Positions 1 to 6,051 of a DNA stretch of 8,251 bases are shown in pieces. Below the pieces are notes generated by a model. It did not search any database. It was not told where the DNA came from and saw only the letters and a program-made list of their open reading frames with translations. How positions within the stretch are numbered: the stretch's first letter is position 1; every line of letters starts with the position of its first letter. The position numbers were made by a program, and so were the translations under genes. The stretch is from DASSUW01 sp036520135. Lineage in GTDB: Bacteria; Actinomycetota; Thermoleophilia; Solirubrobacterales; Solirubrobacteraceae. The stretch lies in the NCBI GenBank assembly GCA_036520135.1, contig DATDKF010000484.1, positions 1 through 8,251 of the forward strand, in the 5' to 3' direction.

Positions 1-66
1 AACGGCACGGCCGCGATCCTACTGTTCGATCTCCGCCTTGCCGGGCCCCGCTGGGTCTCTGTGCGA

Positions 67-107
<41 letters not shown>

Positions 108-152
108 GTCGCCAGAGTCCGGTCTGTCAGGCCCCAATACCACTTCCTAGAG

Positions 153-177
153 CGGCTCAGGTCGGCTCAGGTCGGCC
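153..177. repeat. 10-bp tandem direct repeat, 2.5 copies
   Basis: The unit CGGCTCAGGT occurs at 153-162 and 163-172 and is followed by the partial copy CGGCC (173-177). It starts 46 bases beyond the tRNA fragment. Short direct repeats beside an attachment site can be integrase arm-binding sites, but that role is only a suggestion. Confidence 0.6.
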
Positions 178-331
178 GGGATCTGCTCAGAAGTGAACGA
201 CGTTTAAACCACGGCGACTGTTCTCCTTTCACGCGATAGTGTCTTCGACAGCGACGTCGCGGCCAGCGCGGTTTCCGCAGTGGCCCGTAAAGCAGCGACC
301 CCTTTCTCGGCTCGGTCGACCGGGAGCGGAG

Positions 332-1174
332 TCAGCCGTGCAGCTGCTGGCCTAGCTGCACACGCGCGGCGACGCCGGCGCCGAGCAGCAAGCCGAATGC
401 GGCGAGATAGCAGGTGATCAGAACACCGGCGAGCACCAGAAACACCTCGACGGGAGTCCTCCCGGCCACGAGGCTGATGTAGTAACCGGCAGCGGTCGGC
501 GTGATGTTGAGGATCACGGCGCTGACTGCTGCGCCTGCCCACGCCGCGCGCCACCGCAGGGACTCGCCGGCAAGCGCGCGGAAGACGGCGCCGCACAGCA
601 GGGTGCTCAACGCGAGCGAGGTCAGCGGAGCAGCCAGGCGGATCGCCGTCGGGTTGATCTTCAGGCGTCCTACGAGGTCGGTGCCGACCGTGGCCACGGC
701 AACCATCAGCATGATCACCACGGTCACCACCGCGGCGACCGCCAGGTTGCGGAGCTTGCCGCGCACGACTCCTTTGCTCGGTTGTGCGAGCAGGCGCAGC
801 AGACAGCGCTCGATCACTCCCACGGCTCCCGAGCTGACCCACACCATCCCGATGATCGATCCGGCGATCAGCAGCGGTGATTGCTCCTTGGTCCGCAGGA
901 TCAGAGTGACGAGCTGATCCTGGACGTCCTTGGGCAGCACCTTGGAGATCCGTACCGACAGCGCTTGGGCCTCGGCGTAGTCGCCTAGCGCGACCGCTCC
1001 CAGAGCCGTGACACCGAGTGCCAGCGGCACCAGTGACGAGAGCAGGAACCAGGCGAGCGCTGGGACGTCGTTGGCCACTCCCGAGTCCCAATACAGACCG
1101 ACCAGCTCACGCGCGAAGCGCCGGACGCGAGAGGCTGTCACTGCTCGCGCCAGGACTGCGAGGAGAACGACCAC
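332..1174 (-). CDS. YihY/virulence factor BrkB family membrane protein
   Basis: A 280-residue integral membrane protein of the YihY/BrkB family. Members are inner-membrane proteins of poorly defined function, and the old ribonuclease BN label is no longer accepted. The family pattern is visible: a cytoplasmic amino end with RRFARELVGLYWD (about 18-30), the first helix with PALAWFLLSSLVPLALG (38-54), an amphipathic segment (about 65-98), helix GSIIGMVWVSSGAVGVIE (105-122), a basic loop (133-143), then hydrophobic helices at about 144-166, 181-201, 209-233 and 243-270. The length is at the short end for the family. The start is GTG at 1174 with a GGGGGA stretch directly against it, so a slightly downstream start is possible. 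The gene stands alone on its strand, with a decayed gene upstream and the tRNA fragment downstream. The reading frame is intact. Substrate and role are unknown. Confidence 0.85.
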   Translation of the reverse strand: MVVLLAVLARAVTASRVRRFARELVGLYWDSGVANDVPALAWFLLSSLVPLALGVTALGAVALGDYAEAQALSVRISKVLPKDVQDQLVTLILRTKEQSPLLIAGSIIGMVWVSSGAVGVIERCLLRLLAQPSKGVVRGKLRNLAVAAVVTVVIMLMVAVATVGTDLVGRLKINPTAIRLAAPLTSLALSTLLCGAVFRALAGESLRWRAAWAGAAVSAVILNITPTAAGYYISLVAGRTPVEVFLVLAGVLITCYLAAFGLLLGAGVAARVQLGQQLHG

Positions 1175-1333
1175 TCCCCCGAGCCTGCCGGCGGCCCGGC
1201 GTCGGCCAGATGCGTAAACCAGATTGCCGGCCGACGCTGCCTTCCCGGAGCTCGATAGACCGCCGCGAAGCGCAAAGCGTCGAACCTCATCGGTTGTGCG
1301 GCTCTCGCTGCCATCGGCGTTAGCGGAGAATGT

Positions 1334-1914
1334 TCACGGCCCGCCCAGCAACCAACAGGTGACAGCCCGGTTCGGCAAGTGTCGGGTTTCATCCTGCGGG
1401 AACCGGAAGTCGCGCGGCGGCGGATCGGGTTCGCGGTGGCGAGTCGGCCCGCCGCGGTCGAACTCCCAGAACAGCAGCCCGAACGTGATCATGTTCGGGC
1501 CCCAGATCGTGGCGCCCTTCAAGAGCAGCTCACCGCCGCTCTTCTCATGCCCACTCAAGAGCGATGCGATCAACGCGACGAGCGCGAACGCGTCTGCCGC
1601 GGTGATCACGCCGACGAGCACAAGGGCCACCATTCGACGACACCCCATCCGCTCGAGACGATGCCGAGGCAAAGACCAGGAGAGCACCAGCAACAGCGCC
1701 GCCTCGGGACCACGGCGATCAGCCAGACCCACCCCGGAAGCCCGATAAGCGTCCAGCCATTTCCGAGACTCACCCCGGCGAGCGTGGCCTGGAGTCCGAT
1801 CGCGATTAGGACGCCAGACGTCGCCTCGTACCTGGATTCGACCTCCTCCTCATGCACATCGGCCGTGCTCACCTCACGATTGTCAACAATCCGCCGGCGG
1901 CCACCGAAGAGCAC
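1334..1914 (-). pseudogene. Frameshifted actinobacterial integral membrane protein remnant
   Basis: Two overlapping minus-strand frames together encode one membrane protein. The first, from a GTG at 1914 or 1872, reads DVHEEEVESRYEATSGVLIA and a helix ending GLPGWVWLIAVVP. The second resumes as PEAALLLVL, passes through a helix (VALVLVGVITAADAFALVAL) and the segment ELLLKGATIWGPNMITFGLL, and ends with WEFDRGGPTR and DFRFPQ. From memory, WE.DRGGP and DF.FPQM mark a conserved actinobacterial membrane protein family of unknown function, about 210-230 residues long. The frame change falls at the GGG run 1706-1708; restoring one base there joins VVP to PEAALL exactly. After FPQ a second shift is suggested, because the next frame reads MKPDT as the family would. 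The usual carboxy-terminal helices are not recognisable. The first frameshift could be a sequencing error; together with the missing end, real decay is more likely. Confidence 0.6.
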
Positions 1915-2426
1915 CAGGGTCTACGTGACATCGCCATGGCGTCGCAGATTCGGCTAGGAGCCTCCCCCTGAAACCGCCACAGCCGCGCCCGTCGTTCCCC
2001 TCCCGGAGTTTGCAATCGCACGAATCCGGCACGATACCGCGGGATCGTCGACCCGTGATCTCCGCTCGATCTGCAGCCGTCGACCAACCCGCTGCGTTTG
2101 AGGAGCAGGAGCACTGGGACCGTCGGCTCTCGACACTCCTGCAATCACGCCCGGGCAGGCATCTCGACGTCGGCGACAGGCGTCCGCTCGTTTGCGCGGA
2201 AACGGCGCGTATCGCGGGATCGCATTCGTCCTCCAGTGTGACCGCCGGCGCGCAAGCGATTCGGCGAGGCGGCGATCGCGCCGTCCCGGTGCGCCGTCGC
2301 CGTGCCGGACGATCGGGATGAGAACTGCCGAGGCAGGCTGCGGCAAATTACGGATTCAACTTGGTGTGGCCCGGTGTCACGATCGTTCCGGGAAAAACGA
2401 GGCGACCGGAACCGAAAGGACCTCGC
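1915..2426. other. Region without a supportable gene
   Basis: About 510 bases between the decayed membrane gene and the SHOCT protein gene. Open frames exist on both strands, but none has a ribosome-binding site plus a recognisable protein, and their compositions (arginine- and serine-rich) look like out-of-frame readings of GC-rich DNA. The last 100 bases should carry the promoter of the gene at 2427, but I see no convincing -35/-10 pair. Confidence 0.5.
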
Positions 2427-2888
2427 ATGCAACCAATGGCCACCTACACCTTTGGTCAGGCGCTGCTGACCGTGTTGGAGTTCATGCTGCTCATCCTCTG
2501 GATCTGGCTCGCCATCACCGTCATCATGGACGTGTTCCGCAGCCACGACCTAAATGGGTGGAAGAAAGCCTTCTGGCTTGTGCTGATCGTTCTGCTGCCG
2601 CTGTTGGGCGTGCTGATCTACGTGATCGCACGCGGCGACGAGATGAAGGCGCACGCGGTCAGCGACCAACGCCAGCAAGAAATCGCATCCATCGCCGAGC
2701 TCGAGGACCTAAAGGATCGCGGGATCCTCACTGACGAGGAATTCCAGCGCGTGAAGAGACAGCGCAAGCTATCCCAACAGGCTCCGCCGTCACCAGACGA
2801 TGACATCGCCGAACTCGAGGGCCTAAGAGATCGCGGACTGCTCACGGAGGAGGAGTTCAAGCGCGCCAAGGAGAAGGCGCTGGCGTAG
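2427..2888 (+). CDS. PLDc_N-like membrane protein with two SHOCT motifs
   Basis: A 153-residue protein. Residues 12-35 and 47-68 are two membrane helices. The stretch between and across them (VIMDVFRSHDLNGWKKAFW, then LPLLGVLIYVIARG) matches the PLDc_N pattern, a two-helix module named for the amino end of cardiolipin synthases but here without any phospholipase D catalytic domain. The cytoplasmic tail carries two copies of the SHOCT motif: IAELEDLKDRGILTDEEF (about 89-106) and IAELEGLRDRGLLTEEEF (about 127-144), linked by a proline- and aspartate-rich spacer (120-126). SHOCT motifs are short helical elements thought to mediate oligomerisation or protein contacts. The start is the ATG at 2427, which has AAAGGA six bases upstream; the frame stays open further upstream but lacks a good site. 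The gene is monocistronic. Its exact role is unknown; membrane-stress or scaffold functions are guesses. Confidence 0.85.
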   Translation: MQPMATYTFGQALLTVLEFMLLILWIWLAITVIMDVFRSHDLNGWKKAFWLVLIVLLPLLGVLIYVIARGDEMKAHAVSDQRQQEIASIAELEDLKDRGILTDEEFQRVKRQRKLSQQAPPSPDDDIAELEGLRDRGLLTEEEFKRAKEKALA

Positions 2889-3025
2889 ATCGCATCTTCT
2901 CCGGCGCCCCGACCGTGATCCGCCGCGGTCCTGCTTCACGAGGCGATCGGAGCCTCGTGCCGCTCACCGGCGGTGCAGTCGCCTACACGCTCCTACGCCG
3001 CCGCCTCGGGCCGCTGCGCAGCAGC

Positions 3026-3301
3026 TCAGGGGAAGGTCAGGCTAGCGGTGAGGGGTCGGATCGAAGCGCCGAGATCCACCGGCACGACGCGGGAAATTTG
3101 GTCGCTAGTCGAGGCCCTCATCCGCACGCGCTCCTGCAGCGGGCTACCGGCAACCGCGTCGACCGCATAGATCGCCCTGCCAACGCCGCTGGCTTTAGGA
3201 ACGTCGAGAGCAGCGCCGGGCGCCCCGGTCATGCTCCTGCTCAGCGAGACGATGCAGCACTGATCGAGCGGCTCACACCGCCGGCGATGTCGGAGCGGCA
3301 C
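3026..3301 (-). other. Unrecognised possible coding fragment
   Basis: An open frame of 91 codons from a GTG at 3301 without a clear ribosome-binding site; an in-frame stop lies just three codons upstream. The second half looks protein-like and has mostly G/C third positions: VGRAIYAVDAVAGSPLQERV, then SRVVPVDLGASIRPLTASLTFP split over the end. The first 25 residues look random (MPLRHRRRCEPL). This may be the carboxy end of a larger gene whose front has decayed or been lost. I do not recognise the family. Confidence 0.25.
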
Positions 3302-3326
3302 AAGCCCGCTTCAGCGAGACCTGCCT

Positions 3327-3540
3327 TCACTCGGCGACGAGCAGCTCGCCACGGACGACGAACGTCCCGCAAAGCGCGTACAGCGCGCACTCCTCGGCGG
3401 CGGGCACACGGCCAAGGCCGCGCTCGATCACCGAGCCCGCGTTAGCCGGAACGCAGGCAGCCGCCAGCGCCGAGCGGAACCACAGGAGGGCAACGGAACG
3501 CGAGCGACGCCGGCGCGAAGCAGTCACGATTTCGCCGCCG
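3327..3540 (-). pseudogene. Unrecognised coding-like 3' fragment
   Basis: The minus-strand frame ending with TGA at 3327 reads SVALLWFRSALAAACVPANA, then SVIERGLGRVPAAEECALYA, then CGTFVVRGELLVAE. Third codon positions over these roughly 60 codons are overwhelmingly G or C, as in the intact genes of the window. Further upstream the same frame becomes arginine- and serine-rich and overlaps the universal stress protein remnant, so a true start is not apparent. It could be the tail of a truncated gene. The family is not recognised. Confidence 0.25.
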
Positions 3541-3599
3541 CGACCCAGGCCTCGGGCTGCCGCCGTCGGACAGGCAGGGCCAGGCGTGCTGACGCAGTT

Positions 3600-4041
3600 C
3601 GCACGACTGCTATCGGGGCACCCGAAAGAGATTGCTGGACTGCTGTTCCATCGCGAAGCGGCAGCCGACGAACGCCGGATCAGGGTCTCCCACGCTCCCG
3701 CCTGGGACGAGATGCGGGCGTCCATCTGCAACCGCAACACGTGCCCGCTCCGGCGTGGATGCGGGCGTCCCCGCGCCGCAAGCGCTTCATGGGATTGGAC
3801 GGCGCGCCATCTCCTTGCGGTCGGCGGCCGCGCCGTGGGCGTCGCCCATGTTCACGCGCGCGACAACAGCGAGCGGCGCGGCAATGCGCAGCTCAAGCCA
3901 CCGAGCCGCATGCGTGAGCGCGGCGATGCGAGCTCCATCAGGCGCCGAACCGATGTCGTGCGCAACCACCTTCGGCCGGCTCCCGCTGTACGTGCGCGGC
4001 AGGGTCTTGTCGGTCGCCGTCGCGACCACCAACGGTTTCAT
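3600..4041 (-). pseudogene. Degraded universal stress protein (UspA-like) gene
   Basis: From an ATG at 4041 the minus strand reads MKPLVVATATDK, and after a short stretch VVAHDIGSAPDGARIAAL followed by THAARWLELRIAAPLAVVAR. This follows the UspA fold start: a beta strand with VV..D.GS, a helix with AL..AARL, and the second strand with APL.VV. A stop occurs at 3787, after 84 codons. Beyond it the same frame continues with ARVAVADGRP and DPAFVGCR, resembling the middle of the family, and then stops again. In another frame GAPIAVVRTA (about 3605-3635) resembles the final strand. The family is normally about 140-150 residues per domain and binds ATP in many members. The start has no ribosome-binding site. 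I read this as an inactivated gene. The family assignment is from pattern alone. Confidence 0.4.
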
Positions 4042-4123
4042 TCGGCCGCGGGTATGTGGGGTTTTCCATGGTGCGAGTCGGGGGCCGGCGCCAATGACAA
4101 CAGGGTCCGGCGCTGGGAACTTG

Positions 4124-4135
4124 TCGGCATGCCGA
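4124..4135. promoter_or_regulatory. 12-bp perfect palindrome, candidate operator
   Basis: TCGGCATGCCGA is a perfect palindrome ending 67 bases before the start codon of the transporter gene. It is flanked by GAACT on both sides (4117-4121 and 4136-4140 approximately). Position and symmetry suit a dimeric repressor site, but no regulator gene adjoins it and GC-rich DNA yields such palindromes by chance. Confidence 0.25.
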
Positions 4136-4202
4136 GAACTCGTGATCCGCTTCCGCTTCGCATCTGCCGATCCGCGCCTCGTGCGAGGGGAGCGCTGGCG
4201 TC

Positions 4203-5072
4203 GTGTCGATGACTCTGGGGATCGTGTTCGCGCTGGCCTGCTCGCTGGTGACGAACGTTGGCTTTCTGTGCAAGCACCGGGGCGCGTGCGCGGCCCCGGC
4301 GGTCGATGTCCGGCGCCCGTTGCGCAGCCTGCGAGCGTTGCTGAGCTCAGGGTGGTTCGCCCTGGGGATGGCCGTTGCGGGGAGCGCGTGGGTCTTCCAC
4401 ATCGCCGCGCTGGCGTTCGCGCCGCTGTCGATCGTCCAGGTCGTGCTGGCCGGCGGCGTCGTGCTGCTCGCCGTGATGGCCGAGCGGTTCTTCGGCTGTG
4501 CGGTCGGCGCCCGACAGCGGATCTGTCTCGCCCTGACGGCCGGTGGTCTCGTGCTGATCGTAGCCACCCTGCCGGCGACGTCCGGGCGCGGGGATGGGGT
4601 CGCCCCGGCCGGGCTCCTCGGGTTCCAGGCGACGCTGCTCGTGGTCGCCGGGGCGCTGGTCGCGGGAGCGTGCAGCAGTCGCGGCCGGGCGCATGCGGGC
4701 CTCATGCTCGGCGCGGCCGCCGGCACCCTGTTCGCGGTCTCCGACGTCGCGCTCAAGGCGCTCCTTGATCCCCTCGCCGATGGTGGCGGTGCGGAGTTGA
4801 CTGCCCCGTCGTTGCTGGTGGCGCTCATCGCGTCGTTGGTGGCCTTCTACGCCTCGGCCCGCTCGCTGCAGCAGGGCGAGGCGGTGCCGGTGATCGCGCT
4901 GACCGGCGCGGCCGCCAACGTGGCCAACATCGTCGGCGGGTTTATCGTCTTCGGCGACCCCGTGCCCGCGGGCACGGTCGCGGCCTTCGCGCTGATGCTC
5001 GGCTTCGCGAGCGTCTGCGTGGCCGCGCTCCTGACCCCTGCCCCGCTCCGCGTGGCGCCGGCCGCGGTGTGA
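4203..5072 (+). CDS. DMT-superfamily (EamA/NIPA-like) membrane transporter
   Basis: A 289-residue hydrophobic protein with about nine or ten membrane helices: roughly 3-22, 51-72, 74-95, 106-124, 138-157, 166-186, 203-218, 228-251 and 257-277. The small-residue-rich helices and the two-fold layout fit drug/metabolite transporters. The opening ALACSLVTNVGFLCKHRGA and APLSIVQVVLAGGVVLLAV with AERFFG resemble actinobacterial NIPA-like members. The second half has the familiar end EAVPVIALTGAAANVANIVG then GGFIVFGDP. The substrate cannot be read from sequence; NIPA relatives are linked to magnesium, and most other DMT proteins export metabolites. The start is GTG at 4203, with GAGGGGAG ten bases upstream; the ATG two codons later would be too far from that site. 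The gene is single and converges on the PHA operon, with a 50-base gap between the two stop codons. Confidence 0.85.
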   Translation: MSMTLGIVFALACSLVTNVGFLCKHRGACAAPAVDVRRPLRSLRALLSSGWFALGMAVAGSAWVFHIAALAFAPLSIVQVVLAGGVVLLAVMAERFFGCAVGARQRICLALTAGGLVLIVATLPATSGRGDGVAPAGLLGFQATLLVVAGALVAGACSSRGRAHAGLMLGAAAGTLFAVSDVALKALLDPLADGGGAELTAPSLLVALIASLVAFYASARSLQQGEAVPVIALTGAAANVANIVGGFIVFGDPVPAGTVAAFALMLGFASVCVAALLTPAPLRVAPAAV

Positions 5073-5091
5073 GCTCGGTGCCGGCACGGGC

Positions 5092-5112
5092 GGCAATCGC
5101 TGTACGATCGCC
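5092..5112 (-). terminator. Hairpin between convergent genes, possible terminator
   Basis: On the minus strand GGCGATCG, loop TACAG, CGATTGCC forms an 8-bp stem with one G-U wobble, starting 10 bases after the last stop of the PHA operon. Read from the plus strand the same stem has an A-C mismatch, so it favours minus-strand transcripts. There is no T-run. U-less hairpins of this kind are proposed terminators in actinobacteria. Confidence 0.35.
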
Positions 5113-5122
5113 ACACCACCAC

Positions 5123-5242
5123 CTAGGTGAAGGCGCCGACGCCGGTGATGTCGCGCCCGTCGGTGAAGGTCTCGCGCACGAAGAAGTAGTCGGTCGCGAG
5201 CGCGTGGCCGAGGTGCTCGTACGGCATCGCTGTGGTGGACAT
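5123..5242 (-). CDS. 39-residue ORF, likely truncated acyl-CoA dehydrogenase amino end
   Basis: An ATG two bases after the hydrolase stop, with GGAGGG placed inside the end of that gene (about seven bases upstream), opens a 39-codon frame with strong G/C third-position bias. It reads MSTTAMPYEHLGHALATDYF, then FVRETFTDGRDITGVGAFT and TAG. The section PYEHLG..LATDYF.VRE..TD is like the start of actinobacterial acyl-CoA dehydrogenases as I remember them, where the next residues normally begin the helical domain. Here the frame ends after about 40 of the 380-600 residues expected, and the opposing transporter gene begins 50 bases on. So it is probably a stub left by a deletion or rearrangement, still well placed for translation. 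It could instead be a genuine small protein. It is the last member of the PHA operon. Confidence 0.5.
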   Translation of the reverse strand: MSTTAMPYEHLGHALATDYFFVRETFTDGRDITGVGAFT

Positions 5243-5244
5243 GT

Positions 5245-6051
5245 TCAGCCCTCCAGTTCGGGTCTCGCGAGCGCCTGGGCGATCGCGCGGTAGGCCTGGC
5301 GGTTGAACGCGAGGCCGACGTGGCTGCCGGTCACCTCGACGCATTCGGCCTCCGGCACGACGGCGCCTTGCCAGCGCACGACGCCGTCCTGTCTTGAGTA
5401 GATGCTCGTCAGTCGGACCTGGTCGGAAGGAAACGATCGGGCGTAATCCCGGGCGAACCCGCACGTGCACTCCGCGGTGAAGCACCGCTCCGCGCGCGTC
5501 CGCCGCGTCAGCACCAGGCCACGCCGGACCGCGGCCACCGCGGCGAGCGTGGGGACGCTGATACCGATCAGTCCGCGCAGATCGGCACCGAGCGAGATCG
5601 CGTGCGACACGCGCTCCGGCGCCCGCGCTCCCATCGCGCGCGCGAAGTGCCCGCCGCGGCTGTGGCCGATGAGGGCGACGCGCCGGCCATGACGCTGATG
5701 GAGCGCGTCGACGCGGCGCTCGACGCGCTGGAGCGCCCGGTCGGAGCAGTCGACGTTGGCGACGAACCCGCAGACATACGGCGCATAGCCCAGCCGCCGT
5801 AGCCATCGCCCCATCACCGCGAGCGTCGCATCGCCCGCCAGGAACCCCGGCAGCAACACCACCGGGCGCCCGTCGCCGCGCGCCACGCCCGACTGGGCGT
5901 GAAACACGGGATCCACGAGCAGCCGCGCGAGCTCGAGCATCGATCGCGTCTCCGCGACCGGGCGCCCCCACCACGCCGGCGGGTCGACCCTGCTCTCGGC
6001 AGACGGCGCGGTCAGCGCTCGCGCCGGGAGCCGCAGGTGGCGTTGTGCCAT
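5245..6051 (-). CDS. Alpha/beta hydrolase (lipase/esterase-like), coupled to phaC
   Basis: A 268-residue alpha/beta hydrolase. The nucleophile elbow is GHSRGG at 129-134 with Ser131. The oxyanion-side motif is VVLLPGF (64-70). The likely acid is Asp222 in SRQDGVVRW, and the likely base is His244 in VTGSHVGLAFN, giving a complete triad in the right order. There is no secretion signal, so a cytoplasmic or granule-surface place is expected. The start chosen is the ATG at 6051, which overlaps the phaC stop by one base (TGATG), typical of translational coupling; the frame is open further upstream inside phaC, but that part is a shadow. Beside a PHA synthase it may hydrolyse polymer, oligomers or acyl-CoA/acyl esters, but no depolymerase-specific mark is visible. 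An ordinary lipase or esterase is the conservative reading. Confidence 0.85.
   Translation of the reverse strand: MAQRHLRLPARALTAPSAESRVDPPAWWGRPVAETRSMLELARLLVDPVFHAQSGVARGDGRPVVLLPGFLAGDATLAVMGRWLRRLGYAPYVCGFVANVDCSDRALQRVERRVDALHQRHGRRVALIGHSRGGHFARAMGARAPERVSHAISLGADLRGLIGISVPTLAAVAAVRRGLVLTRRTRAERCFTAECTCGFARDYARSFPSDQVRLTSIYSRQDGVVRWQGAVVPEAECVEVTGSHVGLAFNRQAYRAIAQALARPELEG

Larger units (their letters stand above)
2889..4202. other. Gene-poor region with decayed coding fragments
   Basis: About 1.3 kb with no intact, recognisable gene. Several minus-strand stretches have the G/C third-position bias of real genes but are interrupted by stops and frame changes; these are listed separately (3026-3301, 3327-3540, 3600-4041). 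The plus-strand open frames here are arginine-rich and look like shadows. The stretch 2889-3025 and the 160 bases before 4203 show nothing beyond the palindrome at 4124-4135. Confidence 0.5.

Noticed and set aside
204..1091. Minus-strand 295-codon frame overlapping the BrkB gene
   Set aside because: Arginine-rich shadow; the competing frame encodes a proper membrane protein.
1477..1500. Inverted repeat GCCCGAAC...GTTCGGGC
   Set aside because: It lies within the coding part of the decayed membrane gene (PNMITFG codons) and has no T-run; likely coincidental.
1878..1891. GATTGT-ACAATC inverted repeat with a TTGACA match on the minus strand
   Set aside because: It lies at the start of the decayed gene, no -10 element follows at the right distance, and a promoter there would start inside the reading frame.
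3632..4768. Plus-strand 378-codon frame overlapping the transporter
   Set aside because: Overlaps the transporter in another frame; composition is arginine/proline-rich with no recognisable domain.
3938..4828. Minus-strand 296-codon frame opposite the transporter
   Set aside because: Low-complexity Ala/Pro/Thr/Arg composition, antisense to a real membrane protein gene.
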